Positions 7,998 to 16,384 of a stretch of 64,000 nt of DNA are shown in pieces; the stretch's first letter is position 1; each line of letters starts with the position of its first letter. The notes beneath the pieces were generated by a model. It had not been told where the DNA came from, made no database searches, and saw only the letters and a program-made list of their open reading frames with translations. The position numbers and the translations under genes are program-made. This DNA is from JAVBWI01 sp036677445 (GTDB taxonomy: Bacteria > Bacillota > Clostridia > Christensenellales > CAG-138): NCBI GenBank assembly GCA_036677445.1, contig JAVBWI010000023.1:318237-382236 (forward strand), read 5' to 3'.

Positions 7998-9128
7998 ATG
8001 GTTATTGTACAGGAAATATCAGAACGCAGGGACATCAAAAAGTTCATTAATTTTGCCAATGATTTGTATAAGGGCAGCCCGTATTATGTGCCGGATATGT
8101 TCAGCAGCCAGGTCAACGATTTCGACAGGGAGAAGAATCCCGCCTTCGAGTATTGTGACGCAAAATGTTTCCTGGCTTACCGTGACGGAAAGATCGTAGG
8201 CCGTATCGCCGCGGTCTACAACACGCACGCCAATCAAAAGTATAATCTGAACCAAATGCGCTTTTCCCATGCGGATTATATCGACGACGACGAAGTGGTG
8301 GACGCGCTGTTTGCCGCTGTAGAGAGCTGGGCAAAAGAGAAAGGCTGCACCGCCGTCCACGGGCCGCTGGGCTTTTCGGATATGGATCGCGAGGGCTTGC
8401 TCATCAAAGGGTTTGACTGCTTAAGCCAGTTCTTCGTTTATTACAACCACCCCTATTATATGCAGCAAATGGAACGTATGGGGTACGGCAAGGATGTGGA
8501 TTGGATCGAGTACCGCATCACGCTGCCCGAAAAGCCCGACGAACGGCTGGACCGTCTGGCCAATACCGTCTCCCGCCGCATGAAGCTTACGCCGGTGCCG
8601 CTGACCGACCGCAACTCCATAAAGCCGCATATCGAGGATGTGTTCAAGCTTTACAACGAGGCGTACCTCGCGCTTTACGGCATGGTGGCGCTTACGCCCA
8701 GGCAGGTTGAAAAATATGTCGGCGAGTTTTTGCCGCTGGTGGATGAACGAAGCACGGCGCTGCTGCGCAACGATAAAGGCGAGCTGGTGGCTTTTGGCGT
8801 GGCGGCGCCTTCGCTTTCCCGCGCACAGCAAAAGAGCCGCGGCAGGTTGTTCCCGTTTGGATGGTATCACATGCTGCGCGCGCTTAACGGTAAAAACGAC
8901 ACGCTGGATCTGTTCCTGATCGCCGTTCGGCCGGATCTGCAGGGTACGGGCATCAATGCCGTGATCATGAACCGCCTGCTCAAGTTCGCCATCGAGGATG
9001 GCGTCCGGTACGCCGAGACAGGACCGGAGCTTGAGTATAACACGCATGTGCAAAGCCAGTGGCGTTATTTCGATACCGAGCAGCACAAGACCCGCCGCTG
9101 CTACATCAAATATTTTAATAAGCAATAA
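7998..9128 (+). CDS. GNAT-superfamily N-acyltransferase-like protein
   Basis: A 376-aa protein starting at ATG 7998 behind GGAGGGGGG. The opening (KKFINFANDLYKGSPYYVP) and AKCFLAYRDGKIVGRIAAVY match a family of YghO-like GNAT proteins of unknown substrate. A second GNAT-like half is visible near residues 290-370 (LFLIAVRPDLQGTGINAVIM, with GTGIN at the acetyl-CoA loop, then YAETGPELEYN). It is probably a cytoplasmic acyltransferase acting on a small molecule or peptide. It stands alone between its own promoter and a downstream hairpin. Confidence 0.82.
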   Translation: MVIVQEISERRDIKKFINFANDLYKGSPYYVPDMFSSQVNDFDREKNPAFEYCDAKCFLAYRDGKIVGRIAAVYNTHANQKYNLNQMRFSHADYIDDDEVVDALFAAVESWAKEKGCTAVHGPLGFSDMDREGLLIKGFDCLSQFFVYYNHPYYMQQMERMGYGKDVDWIEYRITLPEKPDERLDRLANTVSRRMKLTPVPLTDRNSIKPHIEDVFKLYNEAYLALYGMVALTPRQVEKYVGEFLPLVDERSTALLRNDKGELVAFGVAAPSLSRAQQKSRGRLFPFGWYHMLRALNGKNDTLDLFLIAVRPDLQGTGINAVIMNRLLKFAIEDGVRYAETGPELEYNTHVQSQWRYFDTEQHKTRRCYIKYFNKQ

Positions 9129-9174
9129 TACGTAACTTTATATGGCCGTTCATTGAGCGGGAAGAAACAAACAC

Positions 9175-9207
9175 GGGGAGTCGGCTGCATGTGCAATCGG
9201 CTCCCCT
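9175..9207 (+). terminator. Hairpin terminator between convergent genes
   Basis: GGGGAGTCG pairs with CGGCTCCCC (one G-T pair) around a short loop, followed by TTTG. The U tract is short, so termination may be weak. Confidence 0.55.
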
Positions 9208-9280
9208 TTGCGTTGGCGGCGGCAGTGGGGCGTGAAAGCGCGCTATGCAAAGGATATTCCTCTATGTACACATCAAACAA

Positions 9281-10297
9281 TCATCCGGGGGAATACTGAT
9301 AACGTTTCAACACGCGCATGGCCCTAAGCGTGATCCATTTGCTTGGCTCTCCCTTTTGCCCCATCGGGATAAGCAGCCGGTCGCTGCTATAGGTGTTTTC
9401 TATCCTCCATCTGCCCGTGTCGTCCTGCTTTTCAAGTACGAGACGGACGGCTTCGTCCATGCGGCTGTCCTCTATGCCTAGCTCCGTCAGGATATCCAAT
9501 ATTTCCAGCGCATCGGTCTGATACATCAGCGGGAAGCCAAATTTAAGCCATCCGGGCTTTGAGACCCGGTTCAGATTATGGCTGCGTTTATAGATATGGT
9601 GAATTAGCACGAATTCGACGGCTTCGTTTATCGTATCGGTTACTTCGCGGGTTCTTAGCGCCGCCGGTATGGCGCTGAACGCTTTGAGCGCCTTGACGAC
9701 GCCCATATGGCAAGTGTGTTTGCCCCAACACATTTCATACCGGTTGTACGGCGGGACTTGCGGGGTTTGTTCAACGCCGTCGTTGAAGCGCATATACCGG
9801 GTGAGCCAATCGATGCCCTTTTTTAGCCGCGGGTCGTTGTAATAGCCGAAACGCAGCAGACTCCAGACCATGTTCCCGGTCAGGCAGGGAATGACCTCGC
9901 CCATTCTGCCGCCGCCTGTCTTTATGGCGGTATGCTGCGAAAAACCGCCGTGCTCGGTTTCCTGTGCATTGCTTAGGATATACTCGCACTGTTCTTGAAT
10001 TTGCGGGTTGATAACTGCACCCAGTTCTGCGAGCAACAGCAATTGCCATACAAGCCCTTTGTATTTGTAAGTGTAGAATCTTGGGTAGGTTTCAAGATAC
10101 GCCGGGGCCTGTTGTATATCAAGAATATCGCGCGCCATGCCGGTTCGTATGATCTCCTGCCTGGCACAGAGTACTGCAGCATCCTCCTCCGGCCTGTCCA
10201 AAATGTCTTTTAATGTAAAATAGCGCACGGAAGGGTTTTCCTCTTCCAGCAACCAATCCGTCGGGTCTGCTTTGAGCAGCGTTTTCCAATCGCGCAT
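9281..10297 (-). CDS. Alpha/alpha-toroid (terpenoid cyclase/prenyltransferase-fold) protein
   Basis: A 338-aa protein with GGAGGAAA just before its ATG at 10297. It has repeated helical motifs of the squalene-cyclase/prenyltransferase toroid type (NPSVRYFTLKDILD, EHGGFSQHTAIKTGGGRMGE, CLTGNMVWSLLRFGY, GRWRIENTY). Members of this family are often labelled 'prenyltransferase/squalene oxidase repeat' or wrongly 'nitrogen fixation' proteins. The DxDD motif of true cyclases is not seen. Motifs GKHTCHMGVVKAL and PLMYQTDALEILD are typical of the soluble bacterial family, whose role is unknown. It is a single gene with no operon partner. Confidence 0.75.
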   Translation of the reverse strand: MRDWKTLLKADPTDWLLEEENPSVRYFTLKDILDRPEEDAAVLCARQEIIRTGMARDILDIQQAPAYLETYPRFYTYKYKGLVWQLLLLAELGAVINPQIQEQCEYILSNAQETEHGGFSQHTAIKTGGGRMGEVIPCLTGNMVWSLLRFGYYNDPRLKKGIDWLTRYMRFNDGVEQTPQVPPYNRYEMCWGKHTCHMGVVKALKAFSAIPAALRTREVTDTINEAVEFVLIHHIYKRSHNLNRVSKPGWLKFGFPLMYQTDALEILDILTELGIEDSRMDEAVRLVLEKQDDTGRWRIENTYSSDRLLIPMGQKGEPSKWITLRAMRVLKRYQYSPG

Positions 10298-10582
10298 ACG
10301 GTTTCCTCCATCAAATCATGAAAAATAGAACGGGCCGATGTCGGTTTGAATTGACCCCAAAAAGTCAGACAAAAATTTATTTCAATTATTTCAGTATATC
10401 ACACTGTCTACTTTAGGGGTGCCGTTCGCTACCGGACCGGCCTTTTTTTATGCAAGGGCTGAAACCGGATGCCGATGCAACACCATTTCGGCAAACAATC
10501 ATAAAATGAAATAACCATTATTTGTTTGAAACGGCATTTATACCTTTCGAACAGAGAGTATTTTGTTTGGGAGAGTGAGAAT

Positions 10583-11557
10583 ATGGCAAAGCGTATTTCC
10601 TTGGAAAAAGCGGCCGAAGCGCTGTGTATCTCCAGTTCCAAGCCCCCTCTGGTTTTTCAGCTGCCGCCTGAAGAGGGTCGTGAAATGCTGAATACCGCGC
10701 AGGATATGCCCGTTTACAAATATCCCGCAACAATCGAGACCGTATCGGTGAATACGGGCAAATGGGGTAAGGTTAAGTTGCATCACGTCAGGGCGAATAA
10801 TATCGTCGGTACCCCCAATGTGATTTTTTATATCCATGGCGCCGGCTGGGTGTTCGGAAACCTGCATACCCATGATAAACTTGTCCGGGAATTGAGCGCC
10901 CGCACCAATTCGGTGATTCTGTTCCCTGAATACAGCCTTTCGCCGGAAGCAAAATATCCAACCGCCGTCCAACAGTGTTATTGTATTCTTTGCTCACTGC
11001 CGGCAATAGCCGCGAAAATGGGCTGGGATATGAATTTTAACACATTGACGGTTGCCGGCGACAGCGTAGGGGGAAATATGGCCACCGTTATGACCATTCT
11101 GGCGAAATATCGGAACGGCCCCAAAATTCATAAGCAGCTGCTTTATTATCCTGTCACCAACGCATGTTTTGATACCGAATCATATGCCCAATTCGCCGTG
11201 GGCTATTATCTGTACAGGGCCGGTATGATGTGGTTCTGGGATCAATACACAACCTCCGAGAGGGATCGCAACGAGATTACGGCTTCGCCTTTACGCGCAA
11301 CGACAGAACAGCTGCGGGGTCTCCCCGACGCTATGGTCATTAACGGAGAGGCCGACGTGCTGCGCGATGAAGGGGAGGCGTATGCCAGAAAGCTCAGGGA
11401 AGCCGATGTTGATGTCACAACAATACGATTTAACGGCATCATTCACGATTTTGTAATGCTCAACTCGCTGGATCAAACAAATTCCTGCCGTTCTGCCATG
11501 GATGTTTCTACCGACTGGATTAATCGTAAAAATTGCCGCTTGATTTTAAAAACATAG
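10583..11557 (+). CDS. Alpha/beta-hydrolase, HSL-type esterase
   Basis: Esterase or lipase of the hormone-sensitive-lipase family, 324 aa. The oxyanion-hole motif is HGAGWVFG (usual HGGGW). The nucleophile elbow is GDSVGGN, the acidic residue lies in GEADVLRDEGE and the catalytic His in IIHDF. The start at 10583 has GGAG 9 nt upstream; the frame is open back to ATG 10526, but that start lacks a good ribosome site. No signal peptide, so probably cytoplasmic. The substrate is likely a short-chain ester. It is monocistronic, between a toroid protein and a SIMPL protein read from the opposite strand. Confidence 0.88.
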   Translation: MAKRISLEKAAEALCISSSKPPLVFQLPPEEGREMLNTAQDMPVYKYPATIETVSVNTGKWGKVKLHHVRANNIVGTPNVIFYIHGAGWVFGNLHTHDKLVRELSARTNSVILFPEYSLSPEAKYPTAVQQCYCILCSLPAIAAKMGWDMNFNTLTVAGDSVGGNMATVMTILAKYRNGPKIHKQLLYYPVTNACFDTESYAQFAVGYYLYRAGMMWFWDQYTTSERDRNEITASPLRATTEQLRGLPDAMVINGEADVLRDEGEAYARKLREADVDVTTIRFNGIIHDFVMLNSLDQTNSCRSAMDVSTDWINRKNCRLILKT

Positions 11558-11728
11558 GATCATGCGGCCGGGTGCAAAAACATCCGTTCATAGGGATTTG
11601 CTGCAAAACCGGAAATGCAAACCCTTAAGTGAAACAAAAAGGAACACTGCATCACGTTCACATGAAGGCCGCCTGTGATTCTGACACGTTTGACTATTTT
11701 GAAGATACCTTATGCGAATAATGCGCAA

Positions 11729-11761
11729 AAACCCCGTTTTCGTTTGCCGAAAACGGGGTTT
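11729..11761. terminator. Bidirectional terminator
   Basis: Perfect 14-bp stem (AAACCCCGTTTTCG and its complement) with a 5-base loop between convergent genes. The T run is better for leftward transcription, that is, for the SIMPL gene transcript. Confidence 0.8.
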
Positions 11762-11815
11762 ATTGATAATTCTGGCAGGGGCTCGCGGGCAGCCCGTTAT
11801 CGCGCCGCCAGCGGC

Positions 11816-12610
11816 CTATTTGATCTCATAAGTGATGCTGGCCTGCACGGTAACCTCCATCGTGCCCGAAGATACCGGTACCGACGCGGCTTTATCATAG
11901 GCGGCGGCCTCGGCTGCGGCATAGCGGTAATCGCTGTAGGGGGTAGCCGTGCTGACGACGGTGTCCTTTACGCTCAGTACGCGCACAATCTGCACGCCCG
12001 TGGTTTCCGCCATGAGCTTGGCCTTCACGTCGGCATTGCCCAGCGCGGTCTTGAGGGCCTCCAGCCCCGCTGCATCCGGGTTCTCCAGGTCAAACCGCAG
12101 GCTGTACGCCTGGTTCATGCCGGCCTTAGCGGCAGCGTCCAGAAGCGCGCCGAGCTTATCCAGATCGCGCAGGGTTACCTCAATCATGTTGGTGGTGGTG
12201 TAGCCCGTGATTTTCGGCGCGCTCTCGGAATACGAATAGTTCGGGTTGACGCTATACTGCGAAGTATAATAATCCTTTTCCGAAATGCCCATCTGCTCGA
12301 GCACCTGGTACAGCGCCGTCATCTTTTCCATGTTGGCGGCCTGCGCGCTTTCAGCCGTCTTGGCCTGGCTTTGTACGCCCAGCGTGATGTACGCGATATC
12401 CGGTTCGACACGTACGGTGCCCTGCGCCGTTACCTGTATGGTGTTGATGGGGGCTTCCGTTTCTTCTCCGTTTACGGGCAAAGTGACCGGCTGCGCGGCG
12501 GACGGCACCTGTGTGAGCGCCTGTTTGCCCAGCAGCACCGTGGCAAAGCCCATCATCAGTACGAAAGCCGCCGCCAACGCAATCAATACTCCCTGTATGC
12601 CCTTATTCAT
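11816..12610 (-). CDS. SIMPL-domain (DUF541) protein, membrane-anchored
   Basis: A 264-aa protein with one N-terminal membrane helix or uncleaved signal (GVLIALAAAFVLMMGFATVLL), then a SIMPL domain from about residue 55 (INTIQVTAQGTVRVEPDIAYITLGV) to the end. SIMPL proteins are exported and linked to oxidative or envelope stress, but have no defined enzyme activity. AAGGAGG lies before the ATG at 12610. The second half contains the characteristic KDYYTSQYSVNPNY and YRYAAAEAAAYDKA segments. It is transcribed alone on the minus strand. Confidence 0.9.
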   Translation of the reverse strand: MNKGIQGVLIALAAAFVLMMGFATVLLGKQALTQVPSAAQPVTLPVNGEETEAPINTIQVTAQGTVRVEPDIAYITLGVQSQAKTAESAQAANMEKMTALYQVLEQMGISEKDYYTSQYSVNPNYSYSESAPKITGYTTTNMIEVTLRDLDKLGALLDAAAKAGMNQAYSLRFDLENPDAAGLEALKTALGNADVKAKLMAETTGVQIVRVLSVKDTVVSTATPYSDYRYAAAEAAAYDKAASVPVSSGTMEVTVQASITYEIK

Positions 12611-12797
12611 ATAAAAGACCTCCTTAAATCAGTCGTGGTATGCTCTTAATACGCAGCTGACCGCGCGTCCGTTGCGTTATTGTAAAAAAAATACGCAGAA
12701 TTTGCTGGAATTATGTGGTCCGCATGCTCAGTTCCATGTTATCCTGAAATAAGCGGGCAATGGGCGGGTTTCCGTTTACGACAGGAGGTTTTGCAGA

Positions 12798-13217
12798 ATG
12801 AAGCTTCGCATCGTGCGTGCGGCCCTGCTTTTATTCGCGCTGATGCTGACCGGCTGCCAATCAAAAGGCTATGGACAGGTCATAGAGGATAATTGGGATA
12901 TCTCGATCCCTGAAGATTACGAGTTGCTTTATGAAGCCAGCAGTGACTTGGGATTTCACGGAGACAACGAACGATATCACGTTTTTGCGTATTCCGAGTC
13001 TTCGGAGCTTGCCGATATTGTAACGTGGTTAGACGATGCAACTATTAACGCGCGGGTCGCCGAAATTCTCAACGGATTGAAGGTAGAAGAAAAATACCGC
13101 CCCACAGCCCGCAGCGGATTGAAAAGGTATACGTTCAGAAAGGAAGGCAGCTCCAGAATGTACTGGTATTTTGATGCCGTGAACGGGTTGCTGTATGTGG
13201 TCGAAGACTTCTTTTGA
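12798..13217 (+). CDS. Small lipoprotein of unknown function
   Basis: A 139-aa predicted lipoprotein. The signal peptide ends with LMLTGC, so lipidation at C20 is expected. ACAGGAGG precedes the start. The mature domain (about 120 aa) is mixed alpha/beta with no motif I recognise; it includes IPEDYELLYEASSDLGFHGD. It may form a transcription unit with the secreted protein that starts 123 nt downstream. Confidence 0.75.
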   Translation: MKLRIVRAALLLFALMLTGCQSKGYGQVIEDNWDISIPEDYELLYEASSDLGFHGDNERYHVFAYSESSELADIVTWLDDATINARVAEILNGLKVEEKYRPTARSGLKRYTFRKEGSSRMYWYFDAVNGLLYVVEDFF

Positions 13218-13340
13218 CCTGAAATGAAGTGTTCGCGAAAAGCGCCAGAAAGGCAGTGGTAATTTCTATTGTGCAATATGCAACGAACCGCAGCTCTCAA
13301 ACGTCAAACGAATATAAAACATGGAATGGAGAGAATTGGC

Positions 13341-14651
13341 ATGTTGCATAAGAAACCCCGCATACGCCGCGCATTTATCCTGCTTCTTTGCGCATTGTTC
13401 CTTGTGCCGGCACTGCCGTCGCTTGCGGCGCAGCCCCAATACAGGGAAAGCTGGGTGCCGTCGAGCTATACGAGCAAGACGCTGAATGTAAAAGATTTCT
13501 GCACGGTGAGCACGGAATACCCCGTCTACAAAACAGGCACAGAGTCGCTTTACCTTGTGATTAAGAACGAGACATCAAAACAGCTTTCCTATGGCGCGCC
13601 CTATGTGCTGGAAAAGAAGCAGGCGGGCCGCTGGTACGCGCAGCAAATCAAAAGCACCGACCCGAACGAGGTCATCGGATGGCCTTCCATCGGTTACATC
13701 GTGGCGGCAAAGCAGACGCGGGCGGATCAAATCCACCTCTATAAACCGCTTGCGGACGGCGAATACCGCATCGTCAAAAACATCGGTTATGAGAAGACCG
13801 GTACGGAAGCTTCCTTCGCGGCGTATTTCACCGTTGCCTCCACGGGATACGACAGCACGCTGATTGCCGGTTACGTGCCGCTTTCCTCCCTAAAGGCGGC
13901 ATATACCCAAGAGCAGGCGCTTGCTGACGGCGTGTTTTATGTCGATGCGAAAGGCAAAGTGTTCAATTCGGCCGCGCTTCTTACTTTCCTGACCAAGGTG
14001 CACCAGGGCGCCCCCGCCAGGCTGCGCATGCTCCAGTACGGTATTGAGGGACAGTTCATCATTACAGACATCACGAAAAGCAACACGCCCGCATTCCTTC
14101 TTGAACAGTGTACGTTGCACGACCCCATGCAGCAAAACATATACCTTGAGAACGGCAAGCCACTAAATCCAAATCCGGAAAAATCCTCCATTTTCAGCCG
14201 ATACTATCCGTTCCTGATCACGCAGCAAGTAAGCGGAAAAACGCGCCTGCTACTCTCGGATTGGTTTGGCACGCCCGTCAAAGAGGCCGATACGTGGACG
14301 ATACTTGCAAACACCTCCCTTGTGGGCAGGAGCAATGTCGCAAAGCTACTGGAAAACCCTTACGGTTTGATTGCGGAGCCGGAATACCGGGTATATAACG
14401 GAAATACCGACAGTTTCGCTTCTTATTGGCTAGACGGTAAGAAACGCATGCTGTATTATACGGAAACCGCATACTCATTGGGCATGGCGGAGTTGACCGA
14501 GTCACGCGGCATACTCAAGGATATCCTGTCTATGGAATGGAGCAATCCTACCGTGCTGAAGCTCACATTTACGACCTCCGTCAAAAACCTGAAGTGCATC
14601 ATGACGTTCGATACCGCCGCAGGAAAGGTGACCGATACGCGCTACGAGTAA
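13341..14651 (+). CDS. Secreted protein with N-terminal Ig-like domain, function unknown
   Basis: Exported protein of 436 aa. ATG 13341 (GGAGAG 7 nt upstream) gives a clean signal peptide, KKPRIRRA, a hydrophobic core, then SLAAQ. Upstream in-frame codons exist but would spoil the signal. Residues 45-175 resemble a bacterial Ig-like domain: YPVYKTGTESLYLVIKNETS, YGAPYVLEKKQAGRWY, ADGEYRIVKNIGYE. The C-terminal 250 residues form an unrecognised, probably beta-rich domain. It lies behind a small lipoprotein gene and before a strong terminator. Confidence 0.75.
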   Translation: MLHKKPRIRRAFILLLCALFLVPALPSLAAQPQYRESWVPSSYTSKTLNVKDFCTVSTEYPVYKTGTESLYLVIKNETSKQLSYGAPYVLEKKQAGRWYAQQIKSTDPNEVIGWPSIGYIVAAKQTRADQIHLYKPLADGEYRIVKNIGYEKTGTEASFAAYFTVASTGYDSTLIAGYVPLSSLKAAYTQEQALADGVFYVDAKGKVFNSAALLTFLTKVHQGAPARLRMLQYGIEGQFIITDITKSNTPAFLLEQCTLHDPMQQNIYLENGKPLNPNPEKSSIFSRYYPFLITQQVSGKTRLLLSDWFGTPVKEADTWTILANTSLVGRSNVAKLLENPYGLIAEPEYRVYNGNTDSFASYWLDGKKRMLYYTETAYSLGMAELTESRGILKDILSMEWSNPTVLKLTFTTSVKNLKCIMTFDTAAGKVTDTRYE

Positions 14652-14688
14652 AGGTGCCCCATTGAACGCGCAATCACGTTTTCTATGA

Positions 14689-14716
14689 AGCCGGATGTGC
14701 TACGCATCCGGCTTTT
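14689..14716 (+). terminator. Rho-independent terminator
   Basis: AGCCGGATG pairs with CATCCGGCT around a 7-base loop, and a T5 run follows. It ends the secreted-protein transcript. Confidence 0.88.
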
Positions 14717-14882
14717 TGCATATAGTATGCCTCCCTTCCCCGTTCTTCGTGCGAAGCTCCTTTTGAGTTAAGAAAAATTTAAGGTTGTTCCAAACTCCAG
14801 TTCAACTTCGCTTGCTATCCTGTGAGCAAGATCAGGAACGGCACGTATTCCGTTCCGATGAAAAGAAATGGAGGAACTACTT

Positions 14883-15494
14883 ATGGAAGCGCTTGAAAGC
14901 CATTTTCACAACTGGTGGGGCGTACTGTTTTTTACCGCCGTCTATATCGTGGTACTGCTGTTTATCCCCTTTTACCGCAAGATGGATAAAAAGCCGACCG
15001 GTACCTACATCGCCTTTATCATTGCCTTCGCCATCGAGATGCACGGCATCCCGTTCAGTATGTATGTGATTTCCTGGATCGTGGGGCGCACGCTGCCCGA
15101 AGGCGTATTATGGGGCCATACGCTGGTACAGTATATCGGCCACTGGGGGATGTATATCGGCATCGCCTGCTCGGTTATCGCATTGTTGCTGATACTCGGC
15201 GGCTGGCGCAGAATTCACCGGAACTACTGGTCCAAGCAGGCGGGCGAGGGCGCGCTTGTGACGACGGGCATCTACCGCTATATCCGCCACCCGCAGTACA
15301 CGGGATTGCTGCTGCTTTCCTTCGGCATGCTCGCAAACTGGGCGACGCTGCCCCTTCTCCTGCTCTTCCCGGTGATGGTAGTGCTGTATGTGCGGCTCGC
15401 CAAACGCGAGGAACAGGATATGCTCCTGGAATTCGGCGACGCCTACCGCCTGTACCAGCAGAACACCAAGATGTTCATCCCCTTTGTAGTCTAG
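14883..15494 (+). CDS. ICMT/PEMT-like membrane methyltransferase family protein
   Basis: A 203-aa polytopic membrane protein. The start at 14883 has GGAGGA 8 nt upstream; ATG at 14868 lies before that ribosome site and is less likely. About five hydrophobic helices are followed by the family signature GIYRYIRHPQYTG, then a helix and the C-terminal acidic/aromatic segment REEQDMLLEFGDAYRLYQQ. These are the SAM-binding features of isoprenylcysteine carboxyl methyltransferase-like enzymes. The bacterial substrate is unknown. Two short hairpins in the leader (one is GGAACGG with its complement, near 14836-14858) precede the ribosome site. Confidence 0.85.
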   Translation: MEALESHFHNWWGVLFFTAVYIVVLLFIPFYRKMDKKPTGTYIAFIIAFAIEMHGIPFSMYVISWIVGRTLPEGVLWGHTLVQYIGHWGMYIGIACSVIALLLILGGWRRIHRNYWSKQAGEGALVTTGIYRYIRHPQYTGLLLLSFGMLANWATLPLLLLFPVMVVLYVRLAKREEQDMLLEFGDAYRLYQQNTKMFIPFVV

Positions 15495-15530
15495 TCCGTT
15501 ATCAAATGAAGCAATTTGCAGATTTTCAGA

Positions 15531-15558
15531 ACAGGGTGTGTTGCCATACCCTGTTTTG
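15531..15558 (+). terminator. Rho-independent terminator
   Basis: ACAGGGTGTG pairs with CATACCCTGT (one G-T pair) around a TTGC loop, followed by TTTTG. Confidence 0.75.
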
Positions 15559-15577
15559 TGCTGTTCACATATTGTTT

Positions 15578-15611
15578 ATTGATTATCAATAAATTTATAT
15601 TGATTTTCGAT
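15578..15611 (+). promoter_or_regulatory. Duplicated palindrome, candidate operator of the DUF2975/Xre pair
   Basis: ATTGATTATCAAT (15578-15590) is a perfect palindrome around a central T. A second, imperfect copy, ATTGATTTTCGAT, lies at 15599-15611, exactly 21 bp further (two helical turns). Both are 50-80 nt before the DUF2975 start. They are a likely autoregulatory site for the Xre-type regulator encoded downstream. Confidence 0.55.
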
Positions 15612-15658
15612 GTACACTGCGATATACTTTCCCAAGAAATCATCGGGGAGGATCCGTC

Positions 15659-16114
15659 ATGAAGCCTTCGTTGTTAAGCCGCGTCACGCTCGTACTGCTG
15701 TACCTTTGCTTTTTGCTGGGTATTGCGTTCCTCGTACTGCTTCCGAAATTCCTGCCGCTGATACTGCTGACACCCGGTCTGCAGCTTGACCCGGGCATAG
15801 AATACGCTTTGTCGCTTGCCTGCTGGATGCTCGGCTCGCTGGGCGGGCTGTTCATACTCTTCACGCTCATCCGCATGATGAAAAGCCTCCGGGAAGACCC
15901 GTTCGTACTGCGCAATGTGCGTCACCTGCGCAATATGGGCTGTACGGCGCTGGGTATGACAGTACTCACATTTATCGCGGCCATGCTGTATTTCCGGCCG
16001 CTGCTGCCCATCATCGCCATGGCGGAACTGCTCTGCGCGCTGTTTTCGCTGGTGCTTTGCAGCGTATTCAAAAAGGCTGTGGAATACCGCGAAGAAAACG
16101 CGCTGACGATATAA
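15659..16114 (+). CDS. DUF2975 membrane protein
   Basis: A 151-aa protein with four hydrophobic helices. The motif MKSLREDPFVLRNVRHLRNMG after helix 2 (given in part: REDPFVLRNVRHLR) is characteristic of DUF2975. GGGGAGGAT precedes the start. In Firmicutes this family is nearly always followed by a small YozG-type Xre regulator, as here, with only 11 nt between. The biochemical role is unknown; the pairing suggests a membrane sensor controlling or controlled by the regulator. Confidence 0.88.
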   Translation: MKPSLLSRVTLVLLYLCFLLGIAFLVLLPKFLPLILLTPGLQLDPGIEYALSLACWMLGSLGGLFILFTLIRMMKSLREDPFVLRNVRHLRNMGCTALGMTVLTFIAAMLYFRPLLPIIAMAELLCALFSLVLCSVFKKAVEYREENALTI

Positions 16115-16125
16115 AGGGGGCCGGC

Positions 16126-16344
16126 ATGATACGCGTGAATCTCGACGTAATGATGGCAAAACGCAAGCTGGGGCTTACCGAACTGGCCGAGCGTATGGAC
16201 ATTACGCTCGCAAACCTTTCCATACTCAAAAACAACAAAGGCAAGGCCATCCGGTTTTCCACGCTGGATGCGGCCTGCCAGGCGCTCAACTGCCAGCCGG
16301 GGGATCTCTTGGAATATGTATCCGGCGAGGCGGAGGAAGTTTGA
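16126..16344 (+). CDS. YozG-type Xre-family transcriptional regulator
   Basis: A 72-aa single-domain helix-turn-helix protein: MIRVNLDVMMAKRKLGLTEL, then RMDITLANLSILKNNKGKAIRF, then TLDAACQALNCQPGDLLEY. This is the Cro/CI fold of the YozG subgroup. Start ATG 16126 lies behind AAAGGGGG. It is translated in the same operon as the DUF2975 protein and probably binds the duplicated palindrome upstream of the operon. Confidence 0.9.
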   Translation: MIRVNLDVMMAKRKLGLTELAERMDITLANLSILKNNKGKAIRFSTLDAACQALNCQPGDLLEYVSGEAEEV

Positions 16345-16384
16345 TTACATTTTTCGGCATTAAGATAAGATCGGAGGAATGTCC

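Noticed and set aside
9281..10297. True squalene/terpene cyclase or nitrogenase-related protein
   Set aside because: The DxDD or DDxxD catalytic motifs are missing and there are no nif or isoprenoid genes nearby; only the toroid fold is supported.
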